Source: Raphanus sativus
Lineage: Eukaryota; Streptophyta; Magnoliopsida; Brassicales; Brassicaceae
NCBI RefSeq assembly: GCF_000801105.2
Contig: NC_079514.1
Location: forward strand, 6,448,001 to 6,512,000
Reading direction: 5' to 3'
Length of the DNA: 64,000 bases
The position numbers were made by a program, and so were the translations under genes. The notes under the pieces are model-generated. The model did no database searches. It was not told where the DNA came from and worked only from the letters and a program-made list of their open reading frames with translations. Positions 1-10,349 of this stretch are shown here, one piece after another; position 1 is the first letter of the stretch; every line of letters starts with the position of its first letter.

Positions 1-179
1 TAATGAATAGAGAGAGTTATGGTTTAAGAAGATTGTTTTAATGTTTGATTGATTGATTTTTCCGTAAATGAGAAAACGTTAAAATATAATGTTTACTAAA
101 CCAAAGAACTAAACCAGAAAACTTAACCAGAAATTAAAGAACTAAACCAAAGGAATAACCAGTTTATCATGTCACAATA

Positions 180-1320
180 CTCCTTTCTTCAGACCATCTT
201 TGTCCCCAAAGATGATAACCTTGACAGCCTGTAATTCACAAGATATTGAGGTCGTAGATTCAAACGTGCCACAGATAATGATGTTTGTGCTGACTTATCC
301 TTTAGCTCCAGCGTTGAAGTAACTGAGAATAGCTTGCATCTCCAATTATGTTTCACTTGGAACTTCTCTTCTTCGCCATTAATCAGTGTCTCATCATCAC
401 TGTCCAGATTCATCCACTTCTGCAACACTATTCATAAGTGTAGTTTCCATAAGTTCCAGAGTTCTATTCTTACTCTTTACGGCCTTAGGATCAGACTGAA
501 CCGAAGCTCTATTCTCCAAAATTGAACAAGCCTTAGAGATTAGTTTTGTTTTTGGCAGCACTTTTTTTGGAGAGTAATGCTTGATTACACCAAACTGAAC
601 CATCAATCTATGCTTTAAGGCATGTCCAATTTATGAAGTCCCTTCTGCTCTTCTCAAACCATTTCGGCACCCCTCTTTTTAGGTTCAAATACACGAGATT
701 TAGTTGTTCTTTATCCCCATATCCATTGCTGTAAGAACTTCTCCATTGCCATTGATTCATCCGCCAAAGGAAGCTCTTCATCAACCAGTATTGTTCTCTT
801 TGAAATGATTTTGAACTTGAATCTCGCCATGACTTAGGACTCTTAGTTAGCAGCCTCGTATTTTCTTCCAAACCCAAATAAGGCTCTTCTTCCATAGCAT
901 AGCAACATAACTACCACTAAGAAGATCCATCACGCCTCTGTTCTTTCCAGTCCAAAACATAGCTTTGACTACATAGAACAACTCGTGCTCTAAATGCCCT
1001 TTCAATCTCTGATCCCACATCACATCACATTCGTGAGAATTGGCACTTCTAAATCATGATAATTGGACAACGACGTATGAGAACATGCTACTAACAAATC
1101 AAGTTCTCCAGACTTGATTCCCTGCCAACACGTACTACACTGCCGTTGCACTAAGCTCGTCAATCTACCGCAAGCGTTACCTTCTCTAACTCTTTCCACT
1201 GATCATGTTTAGTAACTACTCCACCAGGTTTGTACTTAAAGTTCCACGATTTGAGACACATTTTTGTTGCTAGCGTCAAAACCTGATCCTTTCTAAACTT
1301 TTGTAGAAATGTAACTCTTG
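180..1320 (-). pseudogene. Decayed protein-coding remnant, unidentified
   Basis: The minus strand carries several coding-looking segments in different frames, separated by stops and frame changes. Going downstream on the minus strand: about 1315-1177 reads an open stretch containing KYKPGGVVTKHDQWKELEKV; about 1130-1025 contains LDLLVACSHTSLSNYHDLEV; about 1030-850 contains GHLEHELFYVVKAMFWTGKN; then shorter open pieces continue to about 189. Amino-acid composition is protein-like, but no intact frame or start-to-stop gene exists. I do not recognise the family. It ends about 330 bp upstream of the GHR start codon on the other strand, so it may be a truncated neighbour or a captured gene fragment. 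The only firm observation is the broken reading frames. Confidence 0.35.
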
Positions 1321-1341
1321 CGGTAGATTGACGAGCTTAGT
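1150..1341. repeat. Inverted repeat, perfect 25-bp arms
   Basis: Positions 1150-1174 and 1317-1341 are exact reverse complements over 25 bp, separated by 142 bp. The core of the left arm is AAGCTCGTCAATCTACCG. It lies inside the decayed coding remnant upstream of GHR. It could be a small inversion-duplication scar or a foldback. No target duplication was seen. Confidence 0.85.
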
Positions 1342-1553
1342 TCACATCTTCTTCTTACCGATGTAGAAGTACAATAGTTTTGACAAGAGTTGGGTTTTCT
1401 ATTAAGATATCAACTTTGTACAGAGACCTAACACTAATTAAGTAGAAAGATGTGAACTCTATGGGGTTTTTTCTAATGCAAAGGTGTCACCACCACCTGT
1501 TTTAGAATTGAATTGTTGACAGGTGGCTCGTTTAGTGGGAGTGACAACAGCAA

Positions 1554-1609
1554 TGACGTAAGCGCTCGCCAATATTGACTCTCTAAAATTTTGTATTTAT
1601 GTATATAAA
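1554..1609 (+). promoter_or_regulatory. as-1/ocs-like element and TATA box of the GHR gene
   Basis: TGACGTAAGCGCTC at 1554-1567 closely resembles the as-1/ocs TGACG motif bound by TGA bZIP factors. TATATAAA lies at 1602-1609, 45 bp before the start codon at 1654. Stress-induced plant glutathione transferase promoters commonly carry as-1-like elements just upstream of the TATA box. The arrangement is therefore consistent with electrophile or salicylate induction of the downstream gene. The motif positions are directly visible; the inducibility is inference. Confidence 0.6.
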
Positions 1610-1653
1610 CTGTATTTTAGCTGAAACATAATACTATATAGAAGCTTTAGTTG

Positions 1654-3285
1654 ATGTCTTACTCCACCATCCTCAGCCACAACAGCTTCCTCTCTCTCGC
1701 TACAAAGTTCACTACTCGTGGATCTCGTCAACATCATCGCAATCCACTCGTGAGTCTTATATGTTTTGTGTTTGATCTGAGTACTGATTTCTAGACAAAA
1801 TTTTCCAACTTTTTATCCCTTGTTTTGTTTGTGTGTCCACACTAAGATGCTCTGTTTTTTTTGTTCATGAACCTCTGTTTCTCATACTATGATGCTCTGT
1901 TTTTGTTCATGAACCTCTGTTTCCCAAAACTGAAATTTGATCGTTTGCTTTGAATGTTTGTCATTAAGTGTACACTATCAATGGCTAGATCTGCGGTTGA
2001 TGAGACATCAGACTCCGGAGCATTTCAAAGAACTGCATCAACGTTCCGTAACTTCGTCTCAAGAGATTCCAATTCTCAGTTTCCAGCTGAATCTGGTAGA
2101 TACCATCTTTACATATCTTATGCTTGTCCATGGGCTTCTAGATGCATCTCATACTTGAAGATCAAAGGACTTGACGATGCAATAAGCTTCTCGGTTCGTA
2201 GACTCAAAGCCCTTTAAAACTGCTTATGTTCATCATGACAGTATTGATTGAATAGTTTCCTTGTTTGGTTTGCATCAGTCTGTTAAACCCATTTGGGGAA
2301 GGACCAAGGAAAGTGATGAGCACATGGGATGGGTCTTCCCGGATTCAGACGCTGAGGTTCAAGGAGCTGATCCTGACCATCTTAATGGTGCTAAGAGTGT
2401 AAGAGATCTCTATGAGATTGCTAGCCCAAACTACACCGGGAAGTATACTGTTCCTGTAAGTCTTTTTTTTAAAAATTTTGGCTTCTCAGTGTTTGTTTTT
2501 GTAAGTCATCTTGAGTTGGAACTAGATGGTATTTTTCTATGACAGGTTCTGTGGGATAAGAAGCTGAAGACTGTTGTGAACAATGAGAGCGCTGAGATTA
2601 TCAGGATGTTCAACACCGAGTTCAATCATATTGCTAGAAACCCTGATCTTGATCTTTACCCTTCTCAACTCCAAGCTAAAATCGATGAAGCTAATGAATG
2701 GATTTACAGTGGGATTAATAATGGTGTCTATAGGTGCGGTTTTGCAAAGAAACAAGAACCTTACGAGGAGGTAAGTGCTAGAAAGTGTATGAAGCATTAG
2801 ATAGATGAAACCTTTTAAAACGTTTTTTTTTGTTCATCTTTGTAGGCAGTGCAACAAGTGTATGAAGCATTAGATAGATGCGAGGAGATTCTTGAAAAGC
2901 ATCGTTACATCTGCGGTAACACTCTGACTGAAACAGATATCAGATTGTTTGTGACACTAATAAGATTTGACGAGGTAAGTGAAACCGACAAGAGCTAAAG
3001 AAACACAATTAGGGGAACAAGTTTTTTTATTTTGAAACATTGATGATGCAGGTTTACGCGGTTCACTTCAAATGCAACAAGAAACTCTTAAGAGAGTATC
3101 CGAATCTGTTCAACTACACGAAAGACGTATTTCAAGTCCCTGGTATGAGTAGCACCGTGAACATGAATCACATCAAGCAGCATTACTATGGAAGCCACCC
3201 TTCGATCAACCCTTTTGGGATCGTCCCTCAGGGGCCAAACATCGATTACTCCTCGCCTCATGATCGACACAGATTCTCCAAATGA
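1654..3285 (+). CDS. GHR (At5g45020/At4g19880-like): Glutathionyl-hydroquinone reductase (xi-class GST-like), six exons
   Basis: Exons read as 1654-1749, 1969-2193, 2279-2455, 2546-2770, 2846-2974 and 3052-3285. All junctions are phase 0 with GT-AG introns, giving about 361 residues. The CPWA active-site motif (YACPWASRC) places the catalytic Cys at about residue 85. The C-terminal half contains the all-helical GST domain and ends in the family tail PHDRHRFSK. The family reduces glutathionyl-hydroquinones using glutathione. Exon 1 encodes a Ser/Thr/His-rich, basic leader resembling an organelle transit peptide. A second Met at residue 37 (start of MARSAVDE) could give a cytosolic form. Intron 1 has a 45-bp imperfect tandem repeat (1846-1922), and intron 4 holds a copy of exon 5 sequence. 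AATAAA follows at about 3334. Intact; homology identified from memory of Arabidopsis members. Confidence 0.93.
2783..2880 (+). repeat. 25-bp copy of exon 5 sequence inside intron 4 of GHR
   Basis: Positions 2783-2807 in intron 4 and 2856-2880 in exon 5 are identical over 25 bp (core GTATGAAGCATTAGATAG), 73 bp apart. The intron copy lacks the acceptor AG context of the real exon start at 2846. It looks like a local duplication that extended the intron. Confidence 0.85.
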
Positions 3286-3996
3286 TAAATAACCAGTCTT
3301 TCGCACTTGAGTTCTGTCTTCAGAAGTTTCCAAATAAAGTTTGTCTTTGAATAGCATATACTTTGAGAAAAATAAAAGCCTGATGTTTATCATGTTACAG
3401 TTTGCAGACTTGCAGTCTCAGAAGTTGAGACCTGAGACAATGTTGGTCTGATCATAAATAAACTTTTCTTCCGAATACAACATTGCGTTTCCTGAAAATC
3501 AAGGCTTCACGTTAGATTTACAATCTTGCTAGAGACCTCGTTCATAAAAAAATATTGTAACAAATTTTTATTTAGTTTGGAAACGATTATCCAATCCTGT
3601 AGCTGGTTTGTTTGTCTCCACAGAACTGAAAGTCCAAAACCGGATTTTCCAGCTGCTGTCTCAACCGCGAGCCCTGAGGTTGTAACGCCATGAATTCACA
3701 TTTTACATCAAATCGACTGTTCTAGAAATTGAATCAGTTCATATTCTCTCCATTTCGTCTACATAACTTCTTTAAGGTCCAAGATCCTGCTGTTTCACGT
3801 TTTCTTACGAGAACCAAACATGTAATCTAGAGACTTTTGGAAAGACTAAAATACATAGTAAAAACTTCCGATCAAAAACCAAAATAAAGGTTGATAAAAT
3901 GCAACAAATCAGATTCCCTACGGCTAACCTTCAAGAAATACAATTTGACTTCATTAACAAATCACTATAGTTTTTACCAACAAAAAAAACAAAGCA

Positions 3997-4178
3997 TCAA
4001 TGCTATTAAAACGGCAACATGACGTATTGGTATAGGTGTGGTCTAACTATTTTAAAATAATTATTAAAGTTTTTTTAATTATTTAAGAAAAATATTATAC
4101 AAATAAAACACAAATATAAAAGTTAACAATTTAAAAAATATAAAACAAAAAATATACCCACCTTTGGTCAGAATATAG
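3997..4178 (+). mobile_element. Short non-autonomous Helitron-like element (182 bp)
   Basis: The sequence begins TCAATGCTATTAAAAC after a host A and ends GGTCAGAATATAG before a host T. This fits Helitron insertion between A and T, with the terminal CTAG mutated to ATAG. It is closely related to elements at 43532-43749 and 43750-43952, which share the internal run around ATTGATATATGTGTGGTCAAA. No coding capacity. Confidence 0.5.
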
Positions 4179-5485
4179 TTTTATCTATTAAAATAAAAAT
4201 CATGAATTTTTCATGTTGATATTTTTAAATGGACCATCACTTAAAAAATCAAAACATTGTGCTTATTAATAAATACACTATTACATATAAACAGTTTGAT
4301 AACTAATATATTCAACATATGTATCTTTAATATTCAACAAATATATTTAATCATGATGATTTTTTTAATTATAGTTAATGCTATTATTAATTTTTTATGA
4401 GTACAGTTTTACGGGTTTTCCAACAAACATGTAAAATATTTATCAAATATTATTATATAATAATATGTTAGCTATGAAAATAAATATATAGAAACTAAAG
4501 TTAAATATTTTCTAAATATTTTTTAAACATAAAATATATACATATCCAAACTATTATTTTTATGTTTTATATTTTCATTTGATATACTAATTTAAATTAT
4601 TTATTTTTGTAACAAGTTAAGATTTATGACATCTAATAAAAAATATCAAGACTTAAAAATTCATAAATAGTTATATGTGTAATGTGAATAATAAAATTAA
4701 ACTTCAAATCCAAAGTAAACCAAAATTAAAACATTGTTAATAAATTGTGATAATAAAATTGAAAAAACCTAACTTCTTTACTAAACTTTATACAAAACAG
4801 ATTTTAAAACATAACTAAAAGCTAAAATAAAAGTAGAAGTTATTTATTGATTCAACCAGTGGTTCAGATAACGGTTTCCAAGTTTTAGTGAATTTTTCGG
4901 CTTTTAAAATATTATTTTCACATAATCCAAACTGGATTTATCTTGGATCACCGGGTTTACCAGTTCGATCTTGGATCCGGGTCGGGTTTCAAAACACTGA
5001 GTATATGACTTTAATTTTCGGGTCGATTCCGGATCAGATTTTTTAGTATGAATATTTTTGACTAATTATGTTTGGTAACTACTAAAAATATAACATATTG
5101 TAAACTTTAGGAATAAAGTTCAAAATAATTTTTGAAATGCATATGGCACAAGTTTATAGTTATGCACCTGACACATTTAATATAGTCACCAAAATTCTAT
5201 TAAATTAAATTAATATTAATTACAAAAATAATTACAAATAAAAATAAAAATTAAAATTAAATTTCTCAAAAAAAATTAAAACAAAAATATATCTTTGAAA
5301 GAACGAGTCAGAATCTAGTTTTATCTATTAAAATATAAATCATATTTTTTCATATGTGATATTTTTAAATGGACCATCACTTAAAAAATAAAAACATTGT
5401 GCTTTTTAATAAATACACTATTACATATAAACAGTTTCATAACTAATATATTCAACATATGTATCTTTAATATTCCACAAATCTA
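4179..5485 (+). repeat. Direct repeat pair (about 170 bp) following two Helitron-like 3' ends
   Basis: About 4179-4350 and about 5317-5485 are near-identical, sharing ATTTTTAAATGGACCATCAC and ATACACTATTACATATAAAC. Each directly follows a Helitron-like terminus: ATAG at 4175-4178 and CTAG at about 5313-5316, after GAGTCAGAAT. The repeated block starts with a TCTATTAAAATA string, itself like a Helitron 5' end. This may be a second element in tandem or a segmental duplication of the terminus plus its flank. Confidence 0.6.
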
Positions 5486-5640
5486 GCGTCCAAACAAACC
5501 AACACAATTTATTTCAAAAACTTTAAAATGTTAAACAGATAACCAGCAAATTCGAATGTTAGGTTAATAATAATACCAAATCGGGTAGAGATATTCCATC
5601 ACCATCAACTTGCTATCAAAGTTAATTTTTCACCACTATT

Positions 5641-6272
5641 AAGGTGCTGACTGGTTTTCTCGCTACCACCCGCAAACGCAGCTTTTGCGGTTCATAACGG
5701 TTGTTGGCGTTTCGAAACAATCACAGAAAACGCTACAAATCGCTACAAATCGCTTCAAACCGCTCCGAACCTCTTAAAATCAAAAGCTGGTTCCAGCTAG
5801 CGTTTGCGGTTGCGGGCGGTTGCGGGAGGGTAAATTTTTTTTCTTTAAAAATAGAATAAATAAAAATAATACTAAAAAATCCAATAAAAATTTTCAATTG
5901 AAATAATAGAAATTGTAAAATGTATTCATATTATATTTCAATTTATATTATAAAAATTCAAAACTAAAATATTTTCTATAAATTTTTAAAATTGAATAAT
6001 ATGATTTTATAAATATAAATTTTATATTTATCATATTATTATGATTTTTAATATTTTTATAATTACATAAAATGTAAATATTGTTAAATTATTATTTAAC
6101 AGATGTTGTGTTTGGTAGTTTACCAGTCATAAGAGTCCCGCAAACGCAACAATTTCTAACAGTTGTACCAGTCGTATAAATCTCTAGAAAACTCTTAAAA
6201 CCGCAACCACCCGCACCCGCAAACTCCTGCAACCGCAACCGCAACCGCTGCGGTTACACCAGTCAGGCCCTA
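5641..6272. mobile_element. Non-autonomous hAT-like element, GC-rich ends and AT-rich core
   Basis: The left end reads AAGGTGCTGACTGGTTTTC. The right end, reverse-complemented, reads AGGGCCTGACTGGTGTAACC. The arms therefore share a CTGACTGGT core. Both subterminal regions are full of CGCAACCGC / GCGGTTGCGG-type repeats, while the 350-bp core is almost pure A/T. No transposase frame. The flanks (CACTATTA versus AAGTGTTA) do not make a clear 8-bp target duplication. A truncated relative starts at about 41975. Confidence 0.65.
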
Positions 6273-8873
6273 AGTGTTAGACTTATCTAACATATCAATC
6301 TGCTGTTTCAAAATCCAAAACCGACATAACACACAAACAATTAAAAACATGATCAATCATAAATTTAATCCATAAAAATTAAAAACACTTGTGCGGTTGC
6401 GAGAATCACGATCTAGTTATAGTTTTAAACTAGTAAAACCCGGGGAGAAATATCTTACTGAACTGATCATATCATTGTATGCATGCATCATCATCATCTA
6501 TGAAATGTTGAAAAATGATTCCATGTGTATGTTTACTTTAATTCATTCTATTAAAAAAGGAATGTAACCTATCGATAAATATTATGTCTAACTATGTATT
6601 TTATTTATTTAAGAGATTATTTTATCAAATTAAATTAATATTAAACACAAATATGACTATAAAAACTCAAATATAAAAATTAAACTCTAATCTAATCATT
6701 ATTTTTCTTTTATGTTTGTTTTATCAATTCAATTATTTGCACGTTTTTATTTTATATTAAAATCAGTTTAGAAATTTAGGTGAAGCAAATTTAGGGTTGT
6801 TAATATATTATAATTTGATTAAATTAGATTATAAGATGTGAATGTTGATTGTATATTATAATGCATATGAATGGCTTCGAACCCCGCCTCTTATAAAGTG
6901 ATGGTACACAACACACCCACTAGAAGATAGACAGGTTTTGTAAAAAAGTGACCGGTTTTTTACTTAATGAAATGGCGGCCGAAAGTCCATTTTTCATTAG
7001 TTTGGACCTAGGGTCGTCTCTGGTTCTTATGTTTTATTTTTTTTCTTAAGTCATCCCGGTGTGAGTTTAACTCGTTCCGGTGTAGATTTTAGATACTGTT
7101 TCCTATGAACTCTTAGTTTTTGAGACTATTTTGTTGAACCGTCAGCTTTTGTATGAATACTGGTATTTGGCGTATAAATGAATATCAATTTGGGAAAAAA
7201 TAACATTTTTTTCAACACTAGGCTTGGTTGGGAACTGGGATTGATCGATTAGTGTGGTGGACGCCATGAGTCATGACCATTAGCTCAGTTGGGTCGCCTA
7301 CGGCTACTATACTGTGTTCGTGTCACTAATCAAAATTTGAAAGTTGCTCAAAAAAAAAAAAATTTGAATTTTTTTGTTTATGCGAATAAATCTTCAATAT
7401 TGAATGGATGCAAGCAAAATACTATAGCAGTGTGTGTAACGGTCAATGGTTGAGCAAATAACGCATCAATTTTTAAGACCGATATCTGTTGCTATTTAAA
7501 TTTTCTTGTTGGCTAAATAGTTGTTGATACAAATTATTTTTATTTCTTTAGACTAACGCAATACTACAATAGTTTGGTTATTTTACAACTTAGTACAATG
7601 GCTAGTTTGGTCAGGGCATCTCGTAAACTCAAAATGATACTCACATTTTTTTAAGTGAGGTAAATTCAAAATGAATTTACATTTTACTTTAATGGTTCTT
7701 TTCATTTTTTTCCTCAAAAAGAATAACTTCAAATATATTATGTTATTACTAATTATCATTTCTAAAACTTTATTATGGTTATTATTTTACAGACTTACAA
7801 ATTTTATCCAAATATGATTTTAACTAAATCTTCACTATGTACATATGTTTAGTTTTTTTTTAGAAAAAGATACAAGGTTTTATATAAACTTATAATTATA
7901 TTATGAAAGTATTAATAATTTTTTAAAAGTTTTTAAAATATTGAGTTCTTAGATATAAAACAAAATTATATAAAAGCTTGAAAATTAATTTATAAATAAA
8001 AAAGTTAACACACAATAAGGGTTGAGAAAACACTATTTACAAACTCATTTTCTTCCTCAAAATAATGCACCATTGCAGAAGATTTGTTTTCTTTCAAAAT
8101 TAATGACCATTGGACATATACAACAGTTTCATCCAGAGTACTTCGATTGATTGGATATTTAAAATTTATTAGCTTACAAGAAATCATGAATTGGTCCACA
8201 AAACGCGAAAGCAACAATTGAAAGCCAAAATACCATAGTAGAACGTCTAATCGATTTTGTCCTTGCCTCTTTTACATGTTCAACTTTTAGTTTAATGGTA
8301 CACAAGATAAGTGAAGAAAACCCCCCACATTTTTGTCACGTCAAACGTACTCAACTTTAGAAAAGACGATATTGAGTATTTATTTGGCCCCGCTCCTATG
8401 ACATTTGTGGTTGAACATTATTACTGTTGTTGACAAATCTCGTGATAGTAATGGCTACATATGGGAAATGTGTATGTCGTATAGTCACACTCACATACAA
8501 TCATGTATTGTGGAAGTATAATTTAAAATGGTTGGCAATTGTCTTTTTATCTGAAATTATATTAAACTAAAGTTTTTTTATAAAAAAAGTTAAACTAAGT
8601 AAGTGAAAATAAAAGATCTATACAAAAAGATATAAACTGTAAGCAAACATCAATATGAATGGCCGGTTATTCTTTTATTAATTAATCAAAATCTGAAGTG
8701 TCCATCAAATCACAATATTATTATTGTAATGTAAACCAAATTATAATGCACCGCTGGTCATAATGTTAAGGCATGTTTAGTTCAAAGATTAGTACGGTAG
8801 TCGATGTTTGTCCATGACATTGTAAATCAAATGTTTATTTCAAATTTTGTTTTTATATGAAAAATATAAACTA

Positions 8874-10347
8874 AACATCTCTGATAGATATTATAGGACA
8901 TACACATCATAAAACTAAAGCAGTTGTTCATAGAAACCTCTCAGGCACGAGCCCCGAGACAACCTCAAGACCATGCTCCCTGGCGCCGGGGAAGCGATTT
9001 TTCGCCGGCGCTGGACCCTCTTGCCGGTTCTGCTAGTCTTCCTCACCTTTGTTCTCATGCTTCGCTTCTTTACTGAGGTTCCAGTACGTTTGTCTTTGAT
9101 TTGCAGAAGAAGGAGATCTCGTCGGTCTCCAAAACGAAGACGAGCGCCGTGGTTCTCGTTCGTAGTTTTCCCGGTGACTCTTTCTCTCCGTTTGGTCTCT
9201 ACTTCGGCGATGAGTCGAGAGGGCTTTCTCACCTCCTCTCTGTTTCAGTTCACGGTGACTCTGCCCGTCGAACACTCTTCTGGATGTCGCAGGACATGTC
9301 ACGCTGTTGACTCCGTCCAAACCTATCAACTGTCTAAGGAGCTCAGCTATCAACCAACGAGCTCCCTCTTTCCGTCTCCGGGAAAACCCGTGCTCGACAT
9401 ACCACTGTGGTTTGCTCCTTTCAAGTCATACGACACCAGATCTACAAGCTTCACGAGAGTAAATCCGAGTTTCATCGGCAGCTCTTCATTCTTTCCACCG
9501 CTCAAAGTGAAGCTTCTTTCTCCGGCGTGGATCTTCACCAGCGACTGTACGGCTCATCTCAGGCGAATTTTATCCGGCGTCCTCTCTTCCGGCACCGAGG
9601 TACAGTGCAGATCTAGATCCGGAGCGTCTCTTTTCACTCTAACAGCGTGGAGTGAATTGTCGACTCAGTTTGATTGGGCCTGGCCCATATGGGCTATAAA
9701 GCTTAACAGCCCAAGTTTAATTCTTCCAAACCTCAGAGTTATTGAAGGTATGATCAGACCGTTATTGGTTTTCGATGTTTGGATTATTTTGTCAGATATT
9801 TCCGGTGGGTTCACCAGGAATTCCTCTTGTTGCGTAATGCCATATTTATACTGTGGGATGATTTTACTGGTGGGTTCACCAGGCCATGTTTCGATTTCAC
9901 CATCCTTCTCTAGTGAGAAGTGTCCTTTACCACCATCCCTCCTCTCTATGAAAGGAGATGTTTTCTTGGTTTCACTACCGAGTATCAGTTTCAGTTTTTT
10001 CACCAGTTTGCTATCTTGTGGAGCGGTCTGTACGGGGCCTGAAGATGCAATCGAGATTACTCATGTTTTTCTCGTAGGTGAAAGCTGGCTCTCAACGTCA
10101 CTTGTGACTATTTCTCAGCTGTCCGACTTTGTCGTGAAAACTTTATTGACGCAGTCAAGCTTTGTTTTGATTTCGTTGTCATCTTCTCCTGAAGAACTAT
10201 CTATCTTAACTAATTTTGCTAGAGATGTTTATGTTTTTAACCTAAGAGGATGGCTAATTCCCTCAGTTCAGTGTAACCGAACAAGTTAAGTATGAATGAA
10301 AGTAAGTTGTGTTTAAAAAAAAAAAAAAAAAACATCTCTGATAGATA
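8874..10347 (+). mobile_element. LINE-like or retroposed insertion with poly(A) and 17-bp target duplication
   Basis: AACATCTCTGATAGATA occurs at 8874-8890 and again at 10331-10347. Between them is about 1.44 kb ending in a run of about 18 A, which marks target-primed retrotransposition in the plus orientation. The body is much richer in G/C than its flanks. A 438-codon open frame (8973-10289) starts soon after the 5' end. Its product is basic, Ser-rich and hydrophobic, and I see no reverse transcriptase, endonuclease or zinc-knuckle motif. The 3' end (AATGAAAGTAAGTTGTGTTT before the A run) resembles plant LINE tails. It may be a non-autonomous LINE derivative or a retrocopy of an unknown transcript. 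Confidence 0.8.
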
Positions 10348-10349
10348 GT

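Larger units (their letters stand above)
3300..8890. other. Gene-free, AT-rich interval with repeat fragments
   Basis: Apart from the GHR 3' region and the Helitron-like and hAT-like pieces listed separately, I see no coding sequence. A GC-richer patch at 4860-5000 has CCGGGTTTACCAG-type repeats. Another at about 6860-7200 has a tRNA B-box-like string (GGCTTCGAACCCC at about 6873) and ends in an A-rich tract, so it may be an old SINE or LINE tail. A stretch at 7220-7361 ends in 13 A residues and may be another retroposon tail. None of these has a target duplication I could confirm. Confidence 0.5.

Noticed and set aside
6858..7361. Full-length SINEs or LINE tails
   Set aside because: A B-box-like string and A-rich ends are visible, but no paired A-box, body or target duplication could be defined.
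8973..10289. A 438-codon open frame as a host gene
   Set aside because: It lies wholly within an insertion bounded by a 17-bp target duplication and poly(A) tail, and shows no recognised domain. It is reported as part of the mobile element.
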